From UBA7672 sp038326205 (GTDB lineage: Bacteria > Pseudomonadota > Alphaproteobacteria > Caulobacterales > Hyphomonadaceae): a stretch of 38,386 nucleotides of DNA. Below the pieces are notes generated by a model. That model worked only from the letters and a program-made list of their open reading frames with translations. It did no database searches and was not told where the DNA came from. Both the position numbers and the translations under genes were made by a program. Positions 1 to 8,490 of the stretch are shown here, in pieces (position 1 is the first letter of the stretch; each line of letters starts with the position of its first letter). The stretch is from contig JBBQJV010000037.1 of assembly GCA_038326205.1 (NCBI GenBank), positions 1 to 38,386 on the forward strand, written 5' to 3'.

Positions 1-1
1 G

Positions 2-67
2 AAGCGCATTCTCGACTTCATTGATGCAGGCGAGAAACGGCCGCTATGCGTCCCGAGACATTCCTGA
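2..67 (+). CDS. lpxA: LpxA C-terminal fragment (partial, 5' end outside window)
   Basis: A reading frame open from the window edge encodes about 21 residues (KRILDFIDAGEKRPLCVPRH and one more) and stops with TGA at 65-67. The tail, with R-P-L-C close to the C-terminus, resembles the end of alphaproteobacterial UDP-N-acetylglucosamine acyltransferase (LpxA), the first enzyme of lipid A synthesis. Its TGA shares one base with the ATG at 67, which is the likely lpxI start, so the genes are probably translationally coupled. The identification rests on a short tail and on position immediately before lpxI-lpxB, so it is likely but not certain. Confidence 0.6.
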   Translation, partial: KRILDFIDAGEKRPLCVPRHS

Positions 68-918
68 TGGCCACTTCGCGGCTTGCCATTGTCGCGGGTG
101 GTGGAGACCTGCCGCGTCGTGTCGCGGAACAGGCGCGTCGCGCCGGGCGCGACCCGCTTGTCGTCGGACTCAAGGGATTTGTTGAAAAGGCGTTGCTGGC
201 AGACTTTGGCGGGCCGGAAATGTCGGTGGGGGAATTGGGGCGTCTCATTCAGCTGATGAAGAAGGAGGGCTGCGAGGAGATGGTCTTCGCGGGCTCACTC
301 AAACGCCCCGACTTCGCCTCGCTCAAGCTCGACCTCAAGGGCGTCCAGTCGCTGCCGAAGATACTTGCGGCGGCGAAGAAGGGCGATGACGCGCTCCTGC
401 GCGCAGTCATGGACGTCTTCGCAGCCGCGGGCTTCCGCATCATTGGCGCTGATGATGTGCTCGATGATCTTCGGGTCGCCGCAGGTCCTGTCGGCGCCAT
501 CTCGCCCACCGCCGAACACTGGCCCGACATCCTTCGCGCTGCCGAGGTAGCTAAGATTTCTGGTTCCCTCGAGATCGGGCAGGGCGCCATCGCATGCGCC
601 GGCCTGATCTTGGCGGTCGAGGCGCAGGAAGGAACCGACCGTATGCTCGCACGTATCCCGGACCTTCCAGCGGAAATTCGTGGCGCACCCGGCGACCGGC
701 GCGGTGTGCTGGTGAAGCGCCCCAAACCGCAGCAGGAAATGCGCATCGATCTGCCGACAATCGGCGTCGCCACTGTGGCTGGCGCCGACAAAGCCGGGTT
801 GGCCGGCATCGCCGTGCAGGCGGGCGCAGCTCTCGTTGTCGATCGCGAAGCTGTCGCCGCCGCCGCCAATGCGGCGGGCATTTTCATCTACGGGTTTACC
901 GAGGCGGATCTCGCGTGA
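67..918 (+). CDS. lpxI: UDP-2,3-diacylglucosamine pyrophosphatase LpxI (DUF1009 family)
   Basis: Predicted to hydrolyse UDP-2,3-diacylglucosamine to lipid X and UMP, the fourth lipid A step, replacing LpxH in most alphaproteobacteria. The protein is 283 residues from ATG 67; a further in-frame ATG at 46 exists, but 67 overlaps the preceding stop by one base and leads straight into the family's N-terminal glycine-rich stretch (LAIVAGGGDLP). The C-terminal half contains the family signature around RIDLPTIG, whose Asp probably corresponds to the catalytic Asp described for Caulobacter LpxI (from memory, not aligned here). Length matches the family (about 270-290). The stop (916-918) overlaps the lpxB GTG start, so lpxA-lpxI-lpxB form one coupled unit. 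Confidence 0.92.
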   Translation: MATSRLAIVAGGGDLPRRVAEQARRAGRDPLVVGLKGFVEKALLADFGGPEMSVGELGRLIQLMKKEGCEEMVFAGSLKRPDFASLKLDLKGVQSLPKILAAAKKGDDALLRAVMDVFAAAGFRIIGADDVLDDLRVAAGPVGAISPTAEHWPDILRAAEVAKISGSLEIGQGAIACAGLILAVEAQEGTDRMLARIPDLPAEIRGAPGDRRGVLVKRPKPQQEMRIDLPTIGVATVAGADKAGLAGIAVQAGAALVVDREAVAAAANAAGIFIYGFTEADLA

Positions 919-2057
919 GTCACGTCTTTCTCGTTGCGGCCGAAGACTCCGGCGATGCAATCGGTGCGGACGTCATCGACGCACTGCGCGCGGCTGATCC
1001 CGCTGTCCGCATCTCCGGCATCGGCGGCGAGCGCATGCGTGCGCGGGGCGTTTCATCCGATGTCGATATGTCCGGCCTCGCCGTCCTCGGCCTGATCGAA
1101 GGTCTGAAGGCCTATGGCAGGGTCAAGAAGGCCGTCGAGGACGCCGCCGATATTGTCGCCAAGGCCGATCCCGACGGTGTCGTGCTGATCGATAGCTGGG
1201 GCTTCATGTGGCGTCTCGCGCAAGCTTTGAAATTGCGCGGCGCGCGGGCCAAGCGCATCAAGCTGATCGGGCCGCAAGTCTGGGCCACGCGACCCGGTCG
1301 CGCGCGTGTGCTAGCGAAATGGGTTGACCATCTCCTATGCATCCACCCTTTCGAGCAGCCCTTCTATGTGAAATGGGGTTTGCCCACGACTGTGATCGGC
1401 AACCCCGCCCTGTGTCGCTTGCCGAAAGGTGACGGCGCAGCGTTCCGCCGCCGCCACGGCCTGCCGCATGACGCGCCCATCATCGGGTTGCTGCCGGGCA
1501 GTCGTAACTCTGAAATGCGCCGCGTGGCGCCGACCCTGTTCGAGGCGACTGGGCTGACTCACCGAGCGACGCCGGGCAGCCGTGTCATCTGCATGGTCGC
1601 GCCCAGTGTGGCTGCGGAAGTCGAACGGCAAGCTGCCACGCAACCCTATCCCGTCCTCCTGATCCGTGACGAAAACGAGAAGGCCGATGCCTATGCCGCG
1701 ATGACTGTGGCGGTCGCCTGCTCGGGGACAGTCACAACGGAACTTGCGGCGCAGGGGGCTGCTGTGGTGACCGGCTATCGCCTAGGGTGGATCACGTGGG
1801 CGCTGCTGCGCGCATTTCTGTTCAAGTCCAAGTACTCCGCGCTGGTGAATGTGGCGGCCAACGCCGAGGTGATCCCGGAGTTCATCCAGACGCGCTTCCG
1901 GGCGGATCGCATCGCGGAGGCGGCGCTTGAGCGTTTGCTCAAACCGGAACTGCTGCGCGCTCAGCAGGAGGCTCAGGCACGGGCAATCTCAGTCATGAAA
2001 GGGACGGGGCGGCCGGCGGCCGAGATTTCGGCAGAGACGATCCTGCGCCTGTCGTGA
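915..2057 (+). CDS. lpxB: Lipid-A-disaccharide synthase LpxB
   Basis: Joins UDP-diacylglucosamine and lipid X to form the lipid A disaccharide at the inner face of the inner membrane (GT19 family). I chose the GTG at 915, which overlaps the lpxI stop by three bases and starts the canonical N-terminus (SHVFLVAAEDSGD, matching the usual AGExSGD signature in degenerate form). The product is 380 residues, the usual LpxB length. Further signatures are DSWGF near residue 95 (family Asp region), LPGSRNSE near 190 (LPGSR motif) and SGTVTTELA near 275 (nucleotide-binding SGT). The open frame extends upstream to 594 inside lpxI, but that part is only a shadow. A hairpin terminator follows about 40 bases downstream. 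Confidence 0.94.
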   Translation: MSHVFLVAAEDSGDAIGADVIDALRAADPAVRISGIGGERMRARGVSSDVDMSGLAVLGLIEGLKAYGRVKKAVEDAADIVAKADPDGVVLIDSWGFMWRLAQALKLRGARAKRIKLIGPQVWATRPGRARVLAKWVDHLLCIHPFEQPFYVKWGLPTTVIGNPALCRLPKGDGAAFRRRHGLPHDAPIIGLLPGSRNSEMRRVAPTLFEATGLTHRATPGSRVICMVAPSVAAEVERQAATQPYPVLLIRDENEKADAYAAMTVAVACSGTVTTELAAQGAAVVTGYRLGWITWALLRAFLFKSKYSALVNVAANAEVIPEFIQTRFRADRIAEAALERLLKPELLRAQQEAQARAISVMKGTGRPAAEISAETILRLS

Positions 2058-2095
2058 CGGGCGGTGCGCCAGCCTCCACCATCACAAACAACATA

Positions 2096-2127
2096 GGGCG
2101 GCCCCATCGAGCCGCCCTTCTGTTTTT
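2096..2127 (+). terminator. Hairpin terminator between lpxB and gltA, probably bidirectional
   Basis: A perfect 7-bp stem GGGCGGC (2096-2102) / GCCGCCC (2111-2117) with an 8-base loop is followed on the plus strand by TTCTGTTTTTG. It lies between the convergent ends of lpxB (2057) and gltA (2143). The minus-strand tail is only weakly T-rich, so function for gltA is less certain. The same GGGCGGC stem recurs in the groEL terminator at 36897-36918. Confidence 0.8.
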
Positions 2128-2142
2128 GTAGGCCCGCCGAGT

Positions 2143-3447
2143 CTAGCGGCGCGCGCGCATGCCGACATAGTCGCGCTGCGGTGCGCCGGTATAGATTTGG
2201 CGCGGCCGACCGATGCGTTGCGTCTTGTCGGTCGTCATCTCTTCCCATTGCGCGATCCAGCCGACAGTGCGGGCGAGGGCGAACAGCACGGTAAACATCG
2301 TCACTGGGAAACCCATCGCCTTCAGCGTGATACCCGAATAGAAGTCCACGTTAGGATAGAGCTTTTTCTCGATGAAGTACTCGTCTGTCAGCGCAATTTT
2401 TTCGAGCTCCATCGCCACTTCCAGCAACGGATCGTTGATGCCGACTTCCTTGAGCACTTCGCGGCAGGTTGCCTGCATCACTTTCGCACGCGGGTCGTAG
2501 TTCTTGTAGACGCGGTGGCCGAAGCCCATCAGACGCACGCCATCGACTTTGTTCTTCACCTTGTCGACGTGTTTTTTCACGTTCTCGACCGTGCCGATCT
2601 CCTGCAACATCTGCAGCGCCGCTTCGTTGGCGCCGCCATGCGCCGGGCCCCACAGGCAGGCGATGCCAGCCGCGATGCATGCGAACGGATTGGCGCCCGA
2701 CGAACCGGCGAGACGCACGGTCGAGGTTGAGGCGTTCTGTTCATGATCGGCATGCAGGATGAAGATGCGATCCATCGCGCGAGCGAGAACCGGGTTGACG
2801 ACATAGTCCTCGGCCGGCACGGCGAAGGACATGCGCAGGAAGTTTGATGCATAGTCGAGCTCATTGCGCGGAGACACAAAGGGCTGGCCAGTGTGATACT
2901 TGAACGCGCGCGCTGCGATGGTCGGCATCTTTGCAATCATGCGGTGCTGCGCGACCTTGCGCTGCTGCGGATCGTCGACGTTCGTTGAGTCGTGGTAGAA
3001 GGCCGATAGCGCGCCGACCGCGCCGCACATGATTGCCATCGGGTGAGCGTCGCGGCGGAAGCCCTGGAAGAACTGATCGAACTGGGCGTGAAGCATGGTG
3101 TGCCGCGTGATCGTGTCGGTGAACTCGCGATCCTGCTCGGCATTCGGCAACTCGCCGTGCAGCAGGAGATAGCAGACTTCGAGGAAGTTGGATTGCTCAG
3201 CGAGTTGGTCAATCGGATAACCACGGTGGAGCAAAATGCCCTGGTCGCCATCGATGTAGGTGATCTGGCTTTCGCAGCTGGCGGTCGACGTGAAACCCGG
3301 ATCCAGCGTGAACATGCCCGTCTGGGTGTAGAGCTTTCCGATGTCTATCACATCGGGACCGACAGTCCCGCTGTAGACCGGCATTTCGACCGTTTTGCCG
3401 CCCGCATTGATCGTCGCCTTGCCGTTTGGCTTGACCTTGTTTTCCAT
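2143..3447 (-). CDS. gltA: Citrate synthase (type II)
   Basis: Condenses oxaloacetate and acetyl-CoA to citrate at the entry of the TCA cycle. The 434-residue product has the length of the hexameric, NADH-responsive type. The three catalytic segments are present: GPAHGGANEA (first His), MGFGHRVYKNYDPRA (second His) and NVDFYSG (catalytic Asp). The N-terminal domain preceding the citrate-synthase fold is typical of the GltA type rather than PrpC/methylcitrate synthase. A clear GAGGAG ribosome-binding site (3457-3462) lies 9 bases before the ATG. It follows gltX by 37 bases on the same strand, so the two are probably co-transcribed, and ends at the hairpin at 2096-2117. Confidence 0.96.
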   Translation of the reverse strand: MENKVKPNGKATINAGGKTVEMPVYSGTVGPDVIDIGKLYTQTGMFTLDPGFTSTASCESQITYIDGDQGILLHRGYPIDQLAEQSNFLEVCYLLLHGELPNAEQDREFTDTITRHTMLHAQFDQFFQGFRRDAHPMAIMCGAVGALSAFYHDSTNVDDPQQRKVAQHRMIAKMPTIAARAFKYHTGQPFVSPRNELDYASNFLRMSFAVPAEDYVVNPVLARAMDRIFILHADHEQNASTSTVRLAGSSGANPFACIAAGIACLWGPAHGGANEAALQMLQEIGTVENVKKHVDKVKNKVDGVRLMGFGHRVYKNYDPRAKVMQATCREVLKEVGINDPLLEVAMELEKIALTDEYFIEKKLYPNVDFYSGITLKAMGFPVTMFTVLFALARTVGWIAQWEEMTTDKTQRIGRPRQIYTGAPQRDYVGMRARR

Positions 3448-3484
3448 CGACTAAGTCTCCTCAATTCGCCTGCGGCCTAGCCGC

Positions 3485-4945
3485 TCAGCTCACACCGTGA
3501 GCGAAATCCTTGATGCGTGCGAAAGCTTCATTACGGCCTAGCAAGGCCAGCACAAGCGTAATATCAGGCGCCGGCGCCCCTCCGGTAAGTATCGCGCGCA
3601 AAACAGGGCCAATTTTCCCCATGCTGATGCCGTTCTGGGCGCAGAATTGATCGAGTTCTTGTTTGATGGCGGGCTCTGACCATTCTGTCAGCGCTTCCAG
3701 TGCCGGCAACAGTGCGGCCAGCCGGATTCGCGCCTCGGCATTCACCTGGGCTTTGGCCTTGTCAGTCAGCTGGATCGGACGAAGGTCGGTCAGAAATCGA
3801 GCCGCTTCGCCGAACGTGGCAAGGTTCGCCGCCCGCGTCTTGAGGTGGGGCATGGCGGCGCGAATGCGCTGGCTCACCTCATCTGAGAGTCCTTGCGATT
3901 CCGGCCGGCTGGTCCACAGCCCGAACAGGCGCTCGTCATCGGCGAGCGCCATGTAGTGTTTGTTGACCGAGTCCAGCTTCGCGAAATCGAGCCGTGAAGG
4001 CGCCTTGTTCAACCCATCGAGGTCAAACCATTCGATGGCTTTTCCGTCCGGGATGATCTCGTCATCACCATGGCTCCAGCCGAGCCGGAGCAGATAGTTG
4101 CGCATCGCTTCCGGCAGGTAGCCTAGCACGTCGCGGTATTCGTCCACCGCAGTAGCGCCGTGGCGTTTGGAGAGCTTTTTTCCGTCCGGCCCGTGAATGA
4201 GGGGAACGTGCGAATAGTCCGGCGTGCGCCACTCCATGCCGAGATAGATCGGCAGCTGGCGGAAGGTGTTCAAAAAGTGGTCGTCGCCGCGGATGACGTG
4301 GGTGATGCCCATGTCGTGATCGTCCACGACGACCGCGAGCATGTAAGTCGGCGTGCCATCGGAGCGCAGGATAATTAGGTCATCGAGATCGGCATAAGCG
4401 CGGGAGACTGTTCCCTGCACATGATCGGGGACGGTCAGGTCGCCATGATCCGGCATGCGCAAGCGCACAACCGTCGACGCGCCTTCCGGCAGCGGCATCA
4501 TCGGATCGCGATAGGGCGAACGAAATGGCCGCATCAGATCTGCCATGCGTTCTGCGTCGGCATGCGACAGATGGCTCTCGGCTGCCTTCTTCTTCTGAAG
4601 CCGCTCGGCTTCGTCGCGCCGCGCCTGCAACTCCTCCGCAGTGACTGCGCAATGGTAAGCCGCGCCGCGCTTCACCAGCTCGTGTGCAACCTCGGCATGG
4701 CGGTCCGCTCGCGTGGATTGCAGCAGCGGAGGCTCGTCGCCGCCCAAACCAAGCCAGCTCAGTCCGTCAATGATCGCGTCGATCGCCGGCTGAGTGGAGC
4801 GCTCCTTGTCGGTGTCTTCGATCCGCAGCAGGAACTTGCCGCCCTTCGCTCGGGCGAATAGCCATGAAAACAGAGCCGTACGGGCGCCTCCGATGTGGAG
4901 GTAGCCGGTGGGGGAGGGGGCGAAGCGGGTGACGACCGTCATCAT
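3485..4945 (-). CDS. gltX: Glutamyl-tRNA synthetase
   Basis: Class I aminoacyl-tRNA synthetase charging tRNA-Glu. The 486-residue protein opens with FAPSPTGYLHIGGART (the HIGH-type ATP motif) and carries KKLSKRHG near residue 250 (the KMSKS equivalent), followed by the helical anticodon-binding domain. Many alphaproteobacteria carry two GltX paralogues, one charging tRNA-Gln for later amidation; the sequence alone does not tell me which specificity this one has, although the gltA neighbour fits the main copy. Two adjacent ATGs (4943-4945 and 4940-4942) are possible starts and no strong ribosome-binding site is seen. It is transcribed divergently from the comEC remnant, whose likely start is about 50 bases away. 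Confidence 0.95.
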   Translation of the reverse strand: MMTVVTRFAPSPTGYLHIGGARTALFSWLFARAKGGKFLLRIEDTDKERSTQPAIDAIIDGLSWLGLGGDEPPLLQSTRADRHAEVAHELVKRGAAYHCAVTAEELQARRDEAERLQKKKAAESHLSHADAERMADLMRPFRSPYRDPMMPLPEGASTVVRLRMPDHGDLTVPDHVQGTVSRAYADLDDLIILRSDGTPTYMLAVVVDDHDMGITHVIRGDDHFLNTFRQLPIYLGMEWRTPDYSHVPLIHGPDGKKLSKRHGATAVDEYRDVLGYLPEAMRNYLLRLGWSHGDDEIIPDGKAIEWFDLDGLNKAPSRLDFAKLDSVNKHYMALADDERLFGLWTSRPESQGLSDEVSQRIRAAMPHLKTRAANLATFGEAARFLTDLRPIQLTDKAKAQVNAEARIRLAALLPALEALTEWSEPAIKQELDQFCAQNGISMGKIGPVLRAILTGGAPAPDITLVLALLGRNEAFARIKDFAHGVS

Positions 4946-4993
4946 GTTCCAGCGTGGTTGTGTAAAGGGTCTCCGCCGAGCGGAGCGCGGGCC

Positions 4994-6893
4994 TTGAAGA
5001 CCACATCCACTCCTTCGCTGGCAAGCCTCGAACCTGACGCGGAACGCCCCGTTCCGCTGAGCAGGCTCGCCAGTTACCTCAAGGGAGCAATCGACGATCA
5101 GGCTCTCGCTGGCCGCTCCTGCAGCCGCCTATATGGCCGCCCCTGATGAGCCCGGCTGTGAGCTACTATCTGCGGCAGCGCTGATCCCCAGTCCCGTCTG
5201 GCTGCTTGTCCGGAGGCGCAGAGCGGGCCTTCTGGCGCTGAACATTGCCTTCGTGGCCTGCCTTGGCATTGGTGCACTCGCGGGGAAGGTTCGCTCCACT
5301 CTCGTCGCAGCACCCATCCTGAGGGAACAGATCGGCCCCGTCCGCGTCGAAGGAACAATCGTGGAGCTAGACGCGAGCGAACGCTGTTGTCGGTTGCGCA
5401 CAAGCGCGCGAGCAGGGGAGGCCTGACGCCGGACCAGACGCCTCGCGATGTTCGCTTCAGCTTCAAGGGCGATCTCGGCCTGTCTCCCGGACGCGCAGGT
5501 GCGTGTCGGACGATCCTCTCACCACCACCACGACCAGTGGTGCCGGGCGACTATGAATTTGATCGGTACGCATGATTCCAGCAGCTTGGCGGCGTCGGCT
5601 TTGCTATTGGGAAATGTGAACTGTTGGCAATGCGGCCGCCATCGTCGCCGGTGGACGCAGCCTTTGTCTGGCTTGGCGCTCTCCGCCGCGGCTGGCGGAG
5701 TTTGTCGACGCAGCCGCTGGGCCGGACGGGGGCGCCAAGTCGGCCGCGATGGTTTCCGGCTGTCGGAGTTTCATCACCCCTGACGACGCGGAGGCGTTGC
5801 GTCTGTCCGGCCTGGCCCACCCGCTATCGATCTCCGGCGTGGACATGGTGCTGGTCGGCGGCATCATCTTTTTAATCGTTCGTCTTCTGGGGCCCTTCGC
5901 TGAGTCGCTCGCGATCCGTATTCCCGCCGTGCACGCCGCAGCGCTTTCCGCGATAGTGGCTGACACTGGGTATTTTGCGATTTCCGGAAAGGAGGTCGCG
6001 ACCCAGCGCGCCTACGTCATCGCGCTCATCGATTTCGGCGCAAAGCTATTCGACCGGCCCACGCTTTCTCTTCGTTCGCTGGCCATCGCAATGACGCTAG
6101 TTGTTCTGCTCCAGCCGGAGTCGGTAATCATGTCCGGCTTCCAGATGTCGTTCGCGGCGTCCGCTGGACTGATAGCACTCTACGAAATCTGGCCGCGCCT
6201 TGGACGGTTGGAACAGCCGGGACTTTTCATGCCTGCTGGCGGATGGGTTGTCGGAGCGGCTGCGACCTCGATGACAACATCATTCGCGACGATGCCTTTC
6301 GCGCTGCATCATTTCGATCGCGCGGCTCTGTTCAGCGTGATCGCCAACATCGTATCAACCCCCTTGATTGCGCTGCTCACGACGCCAGTTGCTGCTGCCG
6401 AAGTGCTTTTTGCGACCGTAGGACTATGCGAATCCTTCCTATGACTAATGGGCGTGAGCCTCGACGTCGTCCTGACCATCGCACATTATTCGGTCGCCTT
6501 GTCGTCCGACGTTTACCTGCCGCGCCTCGGCGCTGCGGGGATGGGTCTCGCCGCACTGGCTATCGCGCTTTTTTGTGTCCTCTACAGGCGCGGCCGCATC
6601 ATTGAGATAATTCCGGCAAGCGCTACGATCGTCGTCTGGCTCTCGGCGCCCCAGGCCGTGTGGGTTACATCGCGAACGACGGATCCGTATTCTTGGAGGG
6701 ATCAGATAACTGGGTCGAATTGAAGGACGGGCGCGCCAAAAGCGGACTCAACCCGCTGATCATCGGCGAGGTGATCGCGAAAGTACCGTGTCCGGGCAAA
6801 GGCGCTGCAAGCGTTCTGCCGTTCAAAGCCGGGCAGGCTCAAATCATTCCTGCCACCGATCCGAGGTTAGGCGTTTCGTGCCCCGGCAAAGGC
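4994..6893 (+). pseudogene. comEC: comEC pseudogene (ComEC/Rec2 DNA-uptake channel), multiply disrupted
   Basis: ComEC forms the inner-membrane channel for DNA uptake in natural transformation. The family's order of segments is recognisable but spread over three frames. Frame 2 from a TTG at 4994 gives LASYLKGAIDDQ. Frame 0 (about 5100-5426) gives a membrane segment and GPVRVEGTIVELD. Frame 2 (about 5390-5575) gives PPPRPVVPGDYEFDRYA, then TGA (5573-5575) where Trp is expected before FQQLGGVGFAIG. Frame 1 (about 5690-6723) gives the competence core GLAHPLSISGVDM, many membrane segments, a TGA at 6442-6444, and LMGVSLDVVL in the same frame. Frame 0 (6660 on) holds remnants of the metallo-hydrolase-like tail, running into the lexA end. 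All neighbours are intact, so decay is more likely than poor sequence. Confidence 0.85.
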
Positions 6894-7586
6894 TCAGTGA
6901 TAGCGGCGAACGAGCGCAACCAGCTTGCCTTGAATCTTCACATGATCTGGTCCGAAGATTTGCGTGCCGAACGCGGGGTTCGCCGCTTCTAGGGCAATCG
7001 AACCGCCCTTTTTGCGGAAACGCTTCAATGTTGCGGTTTCGTCGTTGATCAGAGCCACGACGATGTCGCCCGAGACAGCCGTATCCGTCTTCTTCACGAT
7101 CACTATGTCGCCGTCGAGAATGCCTGCGTTGATCATGCTCTCGCCCTGAACCTCCAGCGCGTAGTGCGTATCCGGATCGAGACCCTCATCCGGGGCTGCG
7201 ACACGGTGCGTCTCATGCTCGATGGCGTCGATCGCGGTACCCGCCGCGATGCGTCCCATCACCGGGATCATTACCCCGCGTGGAGCGGGGGCCGCCATCT
7301 TGCGGGGGCCGCCATTGTTGTCCACCACACTGGGGCGGAAGGGCGTGCGGCCCATCGGTTGCGGCACGGCGCTTTCCGGCAGTTTTAGCACTTCCAGCGC
7401 CCGGGCCCGGTGGGCGAGGCGGCGCAGGAAGCCGCGTTCCTCCAGCGCCGTGATCAGGCGGTGAATGCCTGACTTGGACGCCAGATCGAGCGCTTCCTTC
7501 ATTTCATCGAAGGACGGGGAGACCCCGGTCTCCTTCAGCCTGTCATTGATGAAAAGGAGAAGTTCGCGTTGTTTTTTCGTAAGCAT
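6894..7586 (-). CDS. lexA: LexA repressor (SOS regulator, S24 autopeptidase)
   Basis: Represses SOS genes and cleaves itself when stimulated by RecA filaments. The 230-residue protein has an N-terminal winged-helix DNA-binding domain (residues 1-65, MLTKKQRELLLFINDRLKE) and a C-terminal peptidase domain. The predicted scissile bond is Ala115-Gly116 (GRIAAGTAID). The serine-lysine dyad is Ser150 (QGESMINAGI) and Lys188 (ETATLKRF). The linker (about 66-105) is long and proline-rich, as in other alphaproteobacterial LexA proteins. It has its own promoter, which contains an SOS box, so it autoregulates. The 3' end abuts the decayed comEC on the opposite strand. In relatives I remember moaC and moeA between trpC and lexA; they are absent here. 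Confidence 0.96.
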   Translation of the reverse strand: MLTKKQRELLLFINDRLKETGVSPSFDEMKEALDLASKSGIHRLITALEERGFLRRLAHRARALEVLKLPESAVPQPMGRTPFRPSVVDNNGGPRKMAAPAPRGVMIPVMGRIAAGTAIDAIEHETHRVAAPDEGLDPDTHYALEVQGESMINAGILDGDIVIVKKTDTAVSGDIVVALINDETATLKRFRKKGGSIALEAANPAFGTQIFGPDHVKIQGKLVALVRRYH

Positions 7587-7628
7587 CGTCGAGACCTATC
7601 CGGCTCTGGAATTTCTGAGTCGCAGATA

Positions 7629-7657
7629 GTTCTACTATCGTTCACGTTATGGGTCAA
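7629..7657 (-). promoter_or_regulatory. lexA promoter with embedded SOS box
   Basis: On the lexA strand, TTGACC (7657-7652) and TAGAAC (7634-7629) sit 17 bases apart and fit a sigma70-type promoter, predicting a start near 7622 and a leader of about 36 bases. GAAC-N7-GAAC (plus-strand GTTC-N7-GTTC, 7629-7643) lies in the spacer and overlaps the -10 element. GTTC-N7-GTTC is the known alphaproteobacterial LexA operator, unlike the CTGT-N8-ACAG box of enterics. A bound repressor would block polymerase directly. The promoter separates lexA from the trp operon, which ends at 7675. Confidence 0.85.
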
Positions 7658-7674
7658 TTCCGCGGAACGTGGTT

Positions 7675-8490
7675 TCAGCGGGCCTGAACGAGCGATCTCA
7701 CGGATTCGGCTGCATTTTCCGCCCGCATCAGGCTCTCGCCGATAAGGAACCCCCGTGCGCCGCAAGCTCTAAGTCGTGTGATATCGTCGGAGGTCTTTAC
7801 GCCGCTCTCCGAGATCAGGATCCGGCCGGTGCCGCCGGGGTCGGGTAGGAGATCAGCCAGCTGCTCCGTGACGGCCAGATCGGTCGTGAACGTCCGCAGA
7901 TTGCGGTTGTTCACCCCGATCAGCGGCGAGGGCAGGCCCAGCGCCCGCACCAGTTCAGCCTCGTCATGGGCTTCCAGCAGGACGGACATGCCGAGTTCAT
8001 CCGCGGTTGCGTGGAGTTCGTTTGCCAGCGTGTCGTCCACTGCCGCCATGATGATCAGGATCGCGTCCGCGCCTGCCGCGCGTGCCTCCACGATCTGGAT
8101 TGGATCAACCATGAAATCCTTGCGCAGCACCGGTATCGAAATTGCCGCGCGGACGCTGATCATGTCGTCCAGCGAACCTCCAAAACTCGGCCCGTCGGTC
8201 AATACCGAAATACACGTCGCACCGCCGGTCTCGTAGTCCCGCGCGACCGCCACCTGATCGCGTCCCGGCGAAATGTCGCCGGCCGAGGGGCTGCGCCGTT
8301 TGACTTCGCAAATCAGCGCGTTGCCGTCTCGGCTGGCAATGCCCAGCAGGGCTTCAGAAAATCCACGCGGCGGCGATGCAACTTTCGCCTCCGCCTGCAG
8401 CGAACTCATGGAGCGCTCGCGTTTCAGCGAGGCCACTTGGTCATACTTGTAGGCGATGATCGCCTTCAGCCTGTCGGGGACATCAACCAT
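7675..8490 (-). CDS. trpC: Indole-3-glycerol-phosphate synthase
   Basis: Closes the indole ring: CdRP to indole-3-glycerol phosphate plus CO2 and water, in the cytoplasm. The 271-residue single-domain TIM barrel is not fused to TrpF. Signatures include CEVKRRSPSAG (substrate phosphate and catalytic Lys strand), SVLTDGPSFGGS, PVLRKDFMVDP (catalytic Lys strand), VLLEAHDEAE, GVNNRNLRTF and ISESGV near the C-terminus. Its ATG overlaps the trpD stop by 8 bases. It is the last gene of the ppiD-trpEGDC unit. No terminator is evident before the lexA promoter, so some read-through into lexA is possible. Confidence 0.96.
   Translation of the reverse strand: MVDVPDRLKAIIAYKYDQVASLKRERSMSSLQAEAKVASPPRGFSEALLGIASRDGNALICEVKRRSPSAGDISPGRDQVAVARDYETGGATCISVLTDGPSFGGSLDDMISVRAAISIPVLRKDFMVDPIQIVEARAAGADAILIIMAAVDDTLANELHATADELGMSVLLEAHDEAELVRALGLPSPLIGVNNRNLRTFTTDLAVTEQLADLLPDPGGTGRILISESGVKTSDDITRLRACGARGFLIGESLMRAENAAESVRSLVQAR

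Noticed and set aside
594..914. Upstream extension of the lpxB frame to 594
   Set aside because: It lies inside lpxI in another frame and has Arg-rich shadow composition. The GTG at 915 starts the family's N-terminus.
4994..6893. comEC frame changes as sequencing errors
   Set aside because: About six lesions fall in one gene, while roughly 30 other genes in the window are intact, which is not expected from random error.
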